Assembly: GCF_900109915.1 (NCBI RefSeq)
Contig: NZ_FOBU01000001.1
Span: forward strand, 1-64,000
DNA: 64,000 nucleotides
DNA from: Luteibacter sp. UNCMF331Sha3.1
GTDB taxonomy: Bacteria; Pseudomonadota; Gammaproteobacteria; Xanthomonadales; Rhodanobacteraceae
Direction: 5' to 3'
Made by a program: the position numbers and the translations under genes. Numbering within the stretch: position 1 is the stretch's first letter; each line of letters opens with the position of its first letter. This document shows positions 36,036-45,560 of the stretch, piece by piece. A model generated the notes under the pieces. That model saw only the letters and a list, made by a program, of their open reading frames with translations, searched no databases and was not told the DNA's origin.

Positions 36036-39000
36036 TTAAGCGACGCCGGCGAGCTTCGATGCTTCGGCCAGATCGACCTGGACGAGGCGCGACACGCCCG
36101 GCTCGCGCATGGTAACGCCGCAGAGCTGGTGCGCGGCCTCCATGGTGGCCTTGTTGTGGCTCACGAAGATGAACTGCACCTTCTCGCTCATCTCGCGCAC
36201 CATGGCCGAGAAGCGACCGACGTTCGCCTCGTCGAGCGGTGCGTCCACCTCGTCGAGCAGGCAGAACGGGGCGGGATTGAGGCCGAAGATCGCGAACACC
36301 AGCGACACGGCGGTCAGGGCCTTTTCGCCACCGGAGAGCAGCGTGATGTTGGACACGCGCTTGCCCGGCGGCCGGGCCATGATCGCGACACCGGTGTCGA
36401 GGAGGTCTTCGCCGGTCAGTTCGAGATAGGCGTGGCCGCCACCGAACAGGCGCGGGAAGAGTTCCTGCACGCCGGCGTTGACGCGGTCGAAGGTTTCCTT
36501 GAAGCGCTGGCGCGTCTCGCGATCGATCTTCTTGATGGCGCCTTCGAGCGTTTCGAGGGCGCCAGCGAGGTCCGTCAGCTGCGAATCGAGGTATTCCTTG
36601 CGCTGCGATTGTTCGGCGTGCTCCTGAATCGCGGCGAGGTTCACGGGCTCCAGGCGCGCGATCTTCTGCGACAGGTCCACCAGCTGCTGCTGCCAGCGCG
36701 CCGGTTCGGCGTCTTCCGCGAGCTCGGCCAGCAGCGGCTCGAGCTCGAGGCCCGACGCCACGATGGCCTGCGCGAGCTGTTCGGCGCGCAACTGCAGGGC
36801 CTGCGCGGCGAGACGCTTCTCGGAGACGTCTTCGCGCACCTTGTTGAGCGCCTGCTCGATGCGGTGGCGATCCTGCTCGAGGCGGCGGAATTCGGCGTCG
36901 CAGTCCTCGAGGGCGCGGCGCGCGTCCACGAGCTGGCGATCGACCAGCAGGCGCTGGTCGAGATAGGTCTGGCGTTCGGATTCCAGTTCGGCGATCGGAT
37001 CGGAACCCGCCGCGAGTTGCTGGTCGATCTCGTCGCGACGCGCCGTCACCTGGCGCAGCTGCGTGTCGAGTCGGCCGAGCGCCTGCTCCAGAGAGGTCAA
37101 CGCGGCGCGCTTCGACTCCATGCCCAGCGCGAGCTGGTGGGCCTGCTCGGCGGCTTCGCGCGCGTTGATGCGTGCTTCCTCGCGGGCTTCGAGCAATTCG
37201 CGGCGCTCGTTCTCGAGGCCGCGACGCTCGTCTTCGCGATCGCCCATGTGGCCTACGGCCTCGTCGAGCCGCGCGCGCGCATCGCGCGTCTGCCCCTCGA
37301 GCTCGTCGAGCTGCTCCACGATGGCGGAGATCTCGCCGCCGACCTTCTCGGCGCGCGCTCTTGCCGTTTCCATCTTGCCGCGATGGCTCTGCAACTGGCC
37401 GGCCAGTTCGGAGAGCCGGCGGTGGGCGGCGTAGAGCTCGCGCTGCGCGTCGTCGCGAAGCCGCTCCGTTTCGAATTTCGTGGCGCGCAGCGTTTCCAGC
37501 CGTTCGGTGCGCTCGTCGATCGTGGCTTCGAGCGTTTCGATCTGGTCGGCGAGCTGACGGATCTCACGCTCGCGCGCCAGCACGCCCACCTGGTTCCCCT
37601 GCGCGCGCAGCACGCGGGCCCAGCCCGGCCCCATCCATGCGCCGTCGCGCGTGATCACCGACTGGTTCGCGGCGAGCGACCCGACGCGCGCGGCGGCGGC
37701 TTCGACGGAATCCGCGACGAACACGCTGGAAAGGAGATTCACGGCCGCGACCGGGCCGCGCACATGCGCCGCCAGGGTGCCGTCGGTACCGGGACCGCCC
37801 GTCGCGCCGGCGAACAACGCGACGTCCGCCTGGCCCAGCGCGTCGAATTCGGCGGTCAGGGCTTCGGGCGCGTCGACGAGCACGCCGTCGAGGACACCCG
37901 CGAGAACGGTTTCCACCGCGGATTCGAAGCCGGCGTCGACCTGCAACGATTCGCCGAGGCGTCGCGATTTATCGAGGCCAAGCCGCGCCAGCCACGCGCT
38001 GGCGGCGGATTCGTCCTGGCCGAGCGCGGCGGTCTGCAACGCTTCGAGCGATGCCTGACGGCCTCGCGCGGTCTGCAGTTGCTGGCGGGCGTCGTTGAGC
38101 GCGGCCGTTTCCTGGCGCTCGTCGTCGAGCACGCGCTCGTACGCGACCTTGTGCTGATCGAGCACGCCGCCGAGCTGTTCCACGCGCTCGCGCTGCGTGT
38201 CGTGTTCGGTATCGAGTTGCTCGGAGGCGGCGTCGAGCGCCGCCACGTCGGTGGCGCGCTGCTCGGCTTCCAGCGCCTCGCGACGACGGGCGAGATCGAT
38301 CGACTGGCGATCGAGGTACGCCAGCTTCGTGCGTTCCACTTCGGCGGCGCGGCTGGATTCCGACGCGCCTCGGGTATGCGTGTCCCACCGCTGCTGCCAG
38401 TCCGCGAGGCGGGATTCGGTCGCGCGCTGCGCATCGCCGGTCTCGTCCTGGATCTGTTGCAGCGATTCGAGCTTCGGCTCGCCTTCCGCCAGCGCCATGC
38501 GCAGCGTTTCGATCTGCTCGCGATCGGCGCCGATGTGACCCTGGAGCTCTTCGAATTCGCGTTCGGCATCCGCGCGCGAACGCGTCAGGCGCTCGGTGAG
38601 GTCGCGATTGTGGCGTACCTGCTGCTCGACGCGAGCTATCTCGGCGCCGACCTTGTAGACCTCGGCCTGCACCTGGTTCAGGTGCTCGCTTGCGCCCTGA
38701 TGGCGCTCGCGCACCGTTTCCATCTGCGCCTCGACCTGGCGCTGCCCGGCGAGCTGCTTCTCGATCTCGAGTTCGGCCTCGCGAAGGCCCGAGCCCTCAC
38801 CTTCATGGCGACGGTGCAGCGTGCGGTATTCCAGCGCGCGGAGTTCCGCCTCGCGCCGCGTGTGCTCTTCCTTGAATGCTTTCCAGCGTTCGGCGGCACG
38901 CGCCTGACGGTTGAGGTGGTCGAGCTGCTTCTCCACCTCGTCGCGAACGTCGCGCACGCGGTCGAGGTTCTCGCGGGTGGACTTGATCCGGCTCTCGGTT

Positions 39001-39536
39001 TCCTTGCGACGTTCCTTGTACTTGGAGATGCCCGCGGCTTCCTCCAGGTGGGTGCGCAGGTCTTCGGGGGCCGCCTCGATGATCTGGCTGATCATGCCCT
39101 GCTCGATGATCGAGTAGGAACGCGGGCCGAGGCCCGTGCCGAGGAAGAGATCGGTGATGTCGCGGCGGCGACAGCGCGCGCCGTTGAGGAAATAGGCCGA
39201 CTGCCCGTCGCGGCTGACCAGTCGCTTCACCGATATCTCGGCGAAGCTCGCGTACTCGCCCTGAATGGTGCCGTCCGCGTTGTCGAAGATGAGCTCGACG
39301 GCGGCCTGCCCCACCGGCTTGCGCGCGCTGGAACCCGAGAAGATGACGTCGGTGAGGGAGTCGCCGCGCAGGCGGCTGGCCGCCGACTCGCCCATGACCC
39401 AACGGATGGCGTCGATGATGTTCGACTTGCCGCACCCGTTCGGACCGACGACGCCGGTCATGTTGGTGGGCAAATGCAGCGTGGTGGGGTCGACGAACGA
39501 CTTGAATCCCGCCAGCTTGATCGTGGTCAGACGCAT
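36036..39536 (-). CDS. smc: Chromosome segregation ATPase SMC
   Basis: A 1166-residue condensin ATPase that compacts and segregates the chromosome with ScpA and ScpB. The N-terminal Walker A GPNGCGKSNIIDAIRW (about residues 32-47), two long coiled coils, a hinge domain in the middle (near 500-650) and the C-terminal head with LLSGGEKALTAVSLVFA (signature) and PFCLLDEVDAPLDEAN (Walker B) are all present. Having SMC instead of MukBEF fits Xanthomonadales and Pseudomonas rather than enterobacteria. It is cotranscribed with zipA. Confidence 0.97.
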   Translation of the reverse strand: MRLTTIKLAGFKSFVDPTTLHLPTNMTGVVGPNGCGKSNIIDAIRWVMGESAASRLRGDSLTDVIFSGSSARKPVGQAAVELIFDNADGTIQGEYASFAEISVKRLVSRDGQSAYFLNGARCRRRDITDLFLGTGLGPRSYSIIEQGMISQIIEAAPEDLRTHLEEAAGISKYKERRKETESRIKSTRENLDRVRDVRDEVEKQLDHLNRQARAAERWKAFKEEHTRREAELRALEYRTLHRRHEGEGSGLREAELEIEKQLAGQRQVEAQMETVRERHQGASEHLNQVQAEVYKVGAEIARVEQQVRHNRDLTERLTRSRADAEREFEELQGHIGADREQIETLRMALAEGEPKLESLQQIQDETGDAQRATESRLADWQQRWDTHTRGASESSRAAEVERTKLAYLDRQSIDLARRREALEAEQRATDVAALDAASEQLDTEHDTQRERVEQLGGVLDQHKVAYERVLDDERQETAALNDARQQLQTARGRQASLEALQTAALGQDESAASAWLARLGLDKSRRLGESLQVDAGFESAVETVLAGVLDGVLVDAPEALTAEFDALGQADVALFAGATGGPGTDGTLAAHVRGPVAAVNLLSSVFVADSVEAAAARVGSLAANQSVITRDGAWMGPGWARVLRAQGNQVGVLAREREIRQLADQIETLEATIDERTERLETLRATKFETERLRDDAQRELYAAHRRLSELAGQLQSHRGKMETARARAEKVGGEISAIVEQLDELEGQTRDARARLDEAVGHMGDREDERRGLENERRELLEAREEARINAREAAEQAHQLALGMESKRAALTSLEQALGRLDTQLRQVTARRDEIDQQLAAGSDPIAELESERQTYLDQRLLVDRQLVDARRALEDCDAEFRRLEQDRHRIEQALNKVREDVSEKRLAAQALQLRAEQLAQAIVASGLELEPLLAELAEDAEPARWQQQLVDLSQKIARLEPVNLAAIQEHAEQSQRKEYLDSQLTDLAGALETLEGAIKKIDRETRQRFKETFDRVNAGVQELFPRLFGGGHAYLELTGEDLLDTGVAIMARPPGKRVSNITLLSGGEKALTAVSLVFAIFGLNPAPFCLLDEVDAPLDEANVGRFSAMVREMSEKVQFIFVSHNKATMEAAHQLCGVTMREPGVSRLVQVDLAEASKLAGVA

Positions 39537-39681
39537 GATGGTTTCCGTGGTGACGCGGCCGTGGGCTCCGTTCGGGAGCCTCCCCTTGGCTGATCGGTCA
39601 CTTTGCCAAAGGGGTCAGCCCGGCGCAATACGCGAGGCAGCATGAAGTCTTTCCGATAACCCTATGTTTTTCCGAGGGCTC

Positions 39682-39752
39682 TGGTGGGGACCGCCCGCTG
39701 CCGATGGGTACTTGCCGCGCGCACCCATCGCCAGCGGACTGGCTCCCACCAC
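39682..39752. repeat. REP-like palindrome (long type), diverged
   Basis: TGGTGGGGACCGCCCGCTG at one end and CAGCGGACTGGCTCCCACCA at the other, with an inner GATGGGT/ACCCATC stem. It lies between smc and bolA, 9 bases past the bolA stop, in a 225-base gap that otherwise holds only the smc promoter region. Confidence 0.7.
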
Positions 39753-39761
39753 GACAGGCAC

Positions 39762-40025
39762 CTATTCCCCCGGTGCCTTCGCCTCGATCGACAGGGCGTG
39801 GATGCCGTCCGGCATCATGTCGCCCAGTGCCTCGTAGACCATCCGGTGACGCTGGATCGGGTTCTTGCCGGCGAACGCCGGGCTCACGATGCGGGCGAAG
39901 AAGTGGCCCTTGCCCTCACCCGAATGGCCCGCGTGCTTGTGGCCCTCGTCGATGACTTCGAGCACGAGCGGGTCGAGCGCCTTCGTCAGGAGTTCGCGGA
40001 TGCGCTCGACCTTCTCGACGGTCAC
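39762..40025 (-). CDS. BolA/IbaG-family protein
   Basis: An 87-residue protein of the BolA family, which partners monothiol glutaredoxins in iron-sulfur cluster handling and can bind DNA. The signature is the helix-turn around [20 protein letters not shown] (residues ~26-45) followed by [19 protein letters not shown], with the conserved His residues. The start is GTG at 40025, overlapping the stop of the YciI-like gene (GTGA), so it closes the lysS-yciI-bolA operon. The length and HKHAGH motif suit classical BolA better than IbaG. Confidence 0.9.
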   Translation of the reverse strand: MTVEKVERIRELLTKALDPLVLEVIDEGHKHAGHSGEGKGHFFARIVSPAFAGKNPIQRHRMVYEALGDMMPDGIHALSIEAKAPGE

Positions 40026-40321
40026 GGCAGCACGATGCGGTAGGGGCGGACCGAGACGTCCTTGTACACGCCGGCGCCGATATACGGATCGGCGTCCGCC
40101 CAGGCCTGGGCGGCTTCGAGGCTCTCGAACTCGGCCACGATCAGGCTGCCGGTGAAGCCGGCCTCGCCCGGATCTTCGGCATCGATGGCCGGGAACGGAC
40201 CCGCCATCTTCAGGCGACCGGCGTCCTTCAGGGCCTTGAGACGTTCGACGTGGGCCGGGCGCACCGAGAGGCGCTTTTCCAGCGAGTTGGGATGATCGAT
40301 ACCGGTGATGGCGTAATACAT
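40022..40321 (-). CDS. YciI-family protein
   Basis: A 99-residue ferredoxin-fold protein of the YciI family, whose biochemical role is not settled. Typical features are [21 protein letters not shown] at the N-terminus (His and Asp that line the putative active site) and AGPFPA, with [21 protein letters not shown] near the C-terminus. It starts 4 bases after the lysS stop and overlaps bolA. The same partners occur in other gammaproteobacteria, hinting at a shared role, but nothing more can be said. Confidence 0.88.
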   Translation of the reverse strand: MYYAITGIDHPNSLEKRLSVRPAHVERLKALKDAGRLKMAGPFPAIDAEDPGEAGFTGSLIVAEFESLEAAQAWADADPYIGAGVYKDVSVRPYRIVLP

Positions 40322-40325
40322 GGGA

Positions 40326-41852
<1,527 letters not shown>

Positions 41853-41874
41853 GGCTTCGCTGGGTGTCTGGCGG

Positions 41875-41904
41875 AAAAAAAGGCGGGGACCGCGGGTCCC
41901 CGCC
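41875..41904 (-). terminator. Rho-independent terminator of prfB
   Basis: On the minus strand GGCGGGGACC-cgc-GGTCCCCGCC is a perfect 10-bp stem followed by seven T. It lies between the prfB stop (41908) and the lysS start (41852), so lysS needs its own promoter or depends on read-through. Confidence 0.92.
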
Positions 41905-41907
41905 GGA

Positions 41908-43033
41908 TCAGGCGTCGATGCGCTTGGAGCCGGCCTCGAGGCCGGCCTTCAGGCTGGCCTCGACGAATTCGTCGAGATCGCCGTCGAGCACCTTCTGCGT
42001 ATCGGAACGTTCCACACCGGTGCGCAGATCCTTGATGCGCGACTGGTCGAGCACGTAGTTGCGGATCTGGCTGCCCCAGCCGATGTCGGACTTGGAGGCT
42101 TCCAGCGCGTCCTTTTCGGCGTTGCGCTTCTGCACTTCGAGCTCGTACAGCTTCGCTTTCAGCATCTTCATCGCGCGATCGCGGTTGGCGTGCTGGCTGC
42201 GTTCGGTCTGGCAGGCCACAACCGTGTTGGTCGGCACGTGCGTGATACGCACGGCGGACTCGGTCTTGTTGACGTGCTGACCGCCCGCGCCCGACGACCG
42301 GTAGACGTCGGTCTTGAGATCGGCCGGGTTGATGTCGATCTCGATGTTGTCGTCGACTTCCGGCGATACGAACACGGAGGTGAAGCTCGTGTGGCGGCGG
42401 TTGTCGGAGTCGAACGGGCTCTTGCGCACCAGGCGGTGCACGCCGATCTCCGTCTTCAGCCAGCCGTAGGCGTAATCGCCTTCCACGCGGAACGTGGCCG
42501 ACTTGATGCCCGCGACGTCGCCGCCGGACACTTCCATGAGCTCGGCCTTCCAGCCGCGCGATTCGGCCCAGCGCAGGTACATGCGCAGCAGGATTTCGGC
42601 CCAGTCCTGGGCTTCGGTGCCGCCGGCGCCGGCCTGGATGTCGACGAACGCCGGCGCGGCGTCGAGCTCGCCGGAGAACATGCGCTGGAATTCGAGCTTG
42701 CCGACACGGGCGTCGACCTTCTTCAGGTCGTCGACGATCGACTGCACGGTGTCCTCGTCGCCATCGGCGGCGGCCATGTCGAGGAGCTCGCGCGCGTCGT
42801 CGAGCGACGCGGTCATCTCGTCGACGCCGGTCACCACGTTATCGAGGTGGGCGCGCTCGCGGCCCAGCTCCTGCGCGCGCTTCGGGTCGTCCCACACGGT
42901 GGGGCTCTCCAGCTCGCGGTTGACTTCCTCTAGCCGTTCTTTCTTGACGGCGTAGTCAAAGATACCCCCTAAGCGACTCGACGCGGCCCTTGAGGTCCGC
43001 GATCTGCGCAAGGATCGGATTGATCTCGATCAT
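41908..43033 (-). CDS. prfB: Peptide chain release factor 2 (programmed +1 frameshift)
   Basis: RF2 recognises UGA and UAA stop codons. Translation begins at the ATG at 43033 ([20 protein letters not shown], then LRGYL), meets an in-frame TGA as codon 26 and continues after a +1 shift at 42958, giving a 374-residue protein. The GGQ catalytic loop is in [20 protein letters not shown]; the stop-codon-reading tripeptide region includes [19 protein letters not shown] (SPF). A simple open frame from 43011 would miss the true N-terminus. It is followed by a strong terminator. Confidence 0.95.
42956..42970 (-). promoter_or_regulatory. prfB programmed +1 frameshift site
   Basis: On the minus strand AGGGGGTATCTTTGA reproduces the E. 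coli signal exactly: a Shine-Dalgarno-like AGGGGG three bases before CTT, then the in-frame stop TGA and a following C. Low RF2 lets the ribosome slip from CTT to TTT and resume at GAC, so RF2 controls its own synthesis. Confidence 0.95.
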
Positions 43034-43180
43034 GACTGGCTCACCTGCTGTGCGGCGCGGGGCGCGCCGGCTAAAGCGGGAAATCTTAGCAAAGTCGCCG
43101 GTATGCCGCACTGCATGGAACCGGGTGGCGCCATGGAGAGGCGCGCACCCGGCGGCCGCCTATCGCCGCGGAAGCGTCCG

Positions 43181-44851
43181 TCACGCCTCGAGGGCCTCCC
43201 GATGCACGCCCCGGATCGCTCGCCCCGAGGGATCGGCAGCGGCGGCGAAGGAAGGGTCCCACGCCAGCGCGGCCGGCGACGAACACGCGATGGACTTTCC
43301 GCCCGGCACCGTCGCGGCGCAGGCCTCCCCGGGGAAATGCGTCTCGAAGATCGTCCGGTAGAGGAATGCTTCCTTGGTGGCGGGGGTATTGAACGGGAAC
43401 CGGGACGCCGCGGCGGCGAATTCCCGGTCCGAGACCATCGCCTCGGCATGGGCCTTCAGCCCGTCGATCCAGCCATACCCGACGCCATCGCTGAACTGCT
43501 CTTTTTGCCGCCAGAGAATCTCGTCGGGCAGCACGCCTTCGAACGCCTCGCGAAGGATGCCCTTCTCGATACCGCGGCGGGCGACCATCTTCGCCTCGGC
43601 GTCGAAACCCATCGCGACGTCGAGGAAATCCGTGTCGAGGAACGGCACCCGCGCCTCCACGCCCCAGGCCGACATCGATTTGTTGGCGCGCAGGCAATCG
43701 TAGAAATGCAGCGCGTCGAGCTTGCGGATCGTCTCCTCGTGGAACGCCCGGGCCGACGGCGCCTTGTGAAAATAGAGGTAGCCGCCGAACACCTCGTCCG
43801 ACCCCTCCCCGGAAAGCACCATCTTCACGCCCATCGCCTTGATCCGGCGGGCCAGCAGGAACATGGGCGTCGACGCCCGGATCGTGGTGACGTCGTAGGT
43901 CTCGATGTGGCGGATCACCTCCGGCAACGCGTCGAGGCCTTCGTCGAACGTGTAGCGGAAGCCGTGGTGGACGGTACCCAGCGCCTCGGCGGCGATCTCC
44001 GCGGCTTTCAGGTCCGGGGAACCCTCCAGTCCGATCGCGAACGAATGCAGGCGCGGCCACCATGCCTCGTCGCGATCGTCGTCCTCGATCCGCCGCCGCG
44101 CGAATCCGGCGGCGACGGCGGCGACGAGCGAGGAATCGAGGCCTCCCGACAGCAGCACGCCATACGGCACGTCGGTCATCATCTGCCGGTGCACGGCGGC
44201 CTCGAAGGCGGCACGCAACGCCGCCGGCTCGATCGTGCGGCCCTTCGTGGCGTCGTACTCGCGCCACGAAGGCGACCGATAACTCCGCGCCTCGCCGTGT
44301 TCGCTGTCGTAGACGTGGCCGGGCGGAAACGGGGCCACGTCCGCGCAGACCCCGACGAGCGATTTCATTTCCGACGCGACGCACAGGCGCCCTTCCCGGT
44401 CGTGCCCCCAATAGAGCGGACACACGCCCATCGCGTCGCGCGCGATCAGGACACGGCGCCGGCCCGCATCCCACAGCGCGAACGCGAAGATGCCGTTGAG
44501 GCGCGGAAGAAAATCGGCGCCGTGCGCGCGGTAGAGCGCGTTGATCACCTCGCAGTCGGAGGCCGTGGTGAACGCGTAATCGCTTGCCTCGCGCAGCTCG
44601 CGATGGTTGTAAATCTCGCCGTTCACCGCCAGCGCGAGGTCGCCCTCGGGAGAGCGCAACGGCTGTGCGCCGCTCGCGGGATCGACGATCGCCAGTCGCT
44701 CGTGCACGAGGATGGCGCCGTCGTCGACGTACACACCGCTCCAGTCGGGCCCGCGATGGCGCTGTCGCTGCGAAAGCGCCATGGCCTGCGATCGCAGGGC
44801 GACGAGGTCGTCACCCGTGGCGAGGCCGAACATTCCGAAGATCGAACACAT
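43181..44851 (-). CDS. asnB: Asparagine synthase B (glutamine-hydrolysing)
   Basis: A 556-residue enzyme making asparagine from aspartate, glutamine and ATP. After Met removal the N-terminal Cys2 (MCSIFGMFG) is the glutaminase nucleophile; RHRGPDWSG and NGEIYNHRELR belong to the same domain. The synthetase domain has the PP-loop LLSGGLDSSLVAAV (near residue 236) and LSGEGSDEVFGGYLYFHKAP. E. coli AsnB is 554 residues. The gene has no operon partner within reach. Upstream lie a leader peptide rich in Asn codons and a terminator, which suggest control by charged tRNA-Asn through attenuation. Confidence 0.95.
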   Translation of the reverse strand: MCSIFGMFGLATGDDLVALRSQAMALSQRQRHRGPDWSGVYVDDGAILVHERLAIVDPASGAQPLRSPEGDLALAVNGEIYNHRELREASDYAFTTASDCEVINALYRAHGADFLPRLNGIFAFALWDAGRRRVLIARDAMGVCPLYWGHDREGRLCVASEMKSLVGVCADVAPFPPGHVYDSEHGEARSYRSPSWREYDATKGRTIEPAALRAAFEAAVHRQMMTDVPYGVLLSGGLDSSLVAAVAAGFARRRIEDDDRDEAWWPRLHSFAIGLEGSPDLKAAEIAAEALGTVHHGFRYTFDEGLDALPEVIRHIETYDVTTIRASTPMFLLARRIKAMGVKMVLSGEGSDEVFGGYLYFHKAPSARAFHEETIRKLDALHFYDCLRANKSMSAWGVEARVPFLDTDFLDVAMGFDAEAKMVARRGIEKGILREAFEGVLPDEILWRQKEQFSDGVGYGWIDGLKAHAEAMVSDREFAAAASRFPFNTPATKEAFLYRTIFETHFPGEACAATVPGGKSIACSSPAALAWDPSFAAAADPSGRAIRGVHREALEA

Positions 44852-44884
44852 GGTCTAGCTCCCGAGGCAATCAGTACGCGCAAA

Positions 44885-44915
44885 GAAAAAGGCCCGCCTG
44901 TGAGGGCGGGCCTTT
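44885..44915 (-). terminator. Attenuator terminator in the asnB leader
   Basis: On the minus strand AAAGGCCCGCC-ctcaca-GGCGGGCCTTT forms an 11-bp perfect stem and runs into TTTTTCTTT. It lies 34 bases before the asnB ATG and 31 bases after the leader-peptide stop. No complete gene on the minus strand ends here, so its likely job is to stop leader transcripts. Confidence 0.88.
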
Positions 44916-44946
44916 CGTGTATTCGTTGGTTTCGCCTGAAACCGCC
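44905..44946 (-). promoter_or_regulatory. Candidate antiterminator in the asnB leader
   Basis: By hand, GGCGGTTTC (44946-44938, beginning with the last G of the leader stop codon) can pair with GAAAGGCCCGCC (44916-44905): GGCGG with CCGCC and TTTC with GAAA around a 3-base bulge. That pairing uses the 5' arm of the terminator, so the two structures exclude each other. A ribosome at the leader stop would cover the first strand and let the terminator form. No energy calculation was run. Confidence 0.55.
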
Positions 44947-45014
44947 TACACGCCGACCCTCCCGAGGTTCCGGGCATTATTGGTATTGGCGTTACGGGCG
45001 GCGATGCGAATCAT
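44946..45014 (-). CDS. Asparagine-rich leader peptide of asnB
   Basis: A 22-residue frame, ATG at 45014 to TAG at 44946, reading MIRIAARNANTNNARNLGRV then GV. Five of 22 residues are Asn, four of them within six codons (positions 8, 10, 12 and 13, then 16). The frame is bounded upstream by an in-frame TGA with no other start between. GAGG is only one base from the ATG, too close for a normal ribosome site, but the predicted transcription start coincides with the ATG, so translation may be leaderless. Position before a terminator and asnB, plus a run of codons for the enzyme product, is the classic layout of his, trp or thr leaders. No such leader for asparagine is known to me in Proteobacteria. 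Confidence 0.75.
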   Translation of the reverse strand: MIRIAARNANTNNARNLGRVGV

Positions 45015-45049
45015 GCCTCGACTAAACCACGATCATGGCGATGGCGCAA
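45014..45049 (-). promoter_or_regulatory. Predicted promoter of the asnB leader
   Basis: On the minus strand TTGCGC (45049-45044) and TTTAGT (45026-45021) are separated by exactly 17 bases. The start point would fall about 7 bases later, at or next to the A of the leader ATG (45014). The -10 matches the consensus at 4 of 6 positions and the -35 at 3 of 6, so this is a modest match. Confidence 0.45.
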
Positions 45050-45055
45050 GCACCC

Positions 45056-45083
45056 GGTGGGAGCCAGCCTGCTGCCCCCCACC
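45056..45083. repeat. Decayed REP-like palindrome (short type)
   Basis: GGTGGGAGCCAGCCTGCTG is intact but the right arm reads CCCCCCACC instead of GCTCCCACC. It lies just upstream of the predicted asnB leader promoter, unlike most copies, which sit at gene 3' ends. Confidence 0.65.
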
Positions 45084-45122
45084 GAAGACCTCGTCCCACC
45101 TGAGCGGCGTATGCTTACAGGC

Positions 45123-45560
45123 ATGCATCCTCTGATCGCCCTCGCCCTCTTCTCCGCCGCGCCCACCGCGCCCACCGCGCCCGCCTGGCTGGCGGGTGAC
45201 TGGGAGCCCTACAGCAACGCGTTCATCGGGCTGCGCATGCTCACCGTGGGCAAGGACACGCTCAGCTGGAAGGGCTGCGCGAACGCGCACTTCGACGTCG
45301 TGACGTCGACCGGGAACATCGTGGTTTTGCGGCTCGCGAAGGATGCCATGTGCACCCTGAGCGATGCGCCGCCCACGCGCATGGACACCGTGCGTCTGAC
45401 GTTACGCGAGAACCGCTGCGATCTCGGCGTGGAGATCTTCGCCTCCCCCGCGGCCATGGCGAAGAACGCGCCGTCGGCGACAGGGCTCTACGGGCGGGCG
45501 AAGTGCCCGTCCGGACCGGTGGATCAGGCCGCCGCCAGTTTTTCCACGACGCCGCGGTAA
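45123..45560 (+). CDS. Small exported hypothetical protein
   Basis: Not recognised. A 145-residue protein with a signal-peptide-like start (MHPLIALALFSAAPTAPTAP) and then a beta-rich domain opening WLAGDWEPYSNAFIGLRMLT and holding four Cys (KGCANAH, AMCTL, NRCDL, AKCPS), perhaps two periplasmic disulfides. The GDW-type opening recalls small lipocalin-like or protease-inhibitor-like beta proteins. An in-frame ATG at 45111 is an equally possible start; neither has a strong ribosome site. The signal region contains a 9-base repeat encoding APT. Its last 37 bases overlap the convergent hutF. Confidence 0.6.
   Translation: MHPLIALALFSAAPTAPTAPAWLAGDWEPYSNAFIGLRMLTVGKDTLSWKGCANAHFDVVTSTGNIVVLRLAKDAMCTLSDAPPTRMDTVRLTLRENRCDLGVEIFASPAAMAKNAPSATGLYGRAKCPSGPVDQAAASFSTTPR

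Noticed and set aside
36129-39593. A 1154-codon open frame antisense to smc
   Set aside because: Composition mirrors smc codons; smc has intact Walker and signature motifs over the whole length.
41908-43011. prfB as a plain 367-codon gene starting at 43011
   Set aside because: The N-terminus [16 protein letters not shown] is not RF2-like; the true start is at 43033 with a +1 frameshift.
44882-44915. The hairpin before asnB as an ordinary terminator of an upstream gene
   Set aside because: No complete minus-strand gene ends just upstream; the only minus-strand frame is the Asn-rich leader, and the opposite strand has just four to five A/T at the other side.
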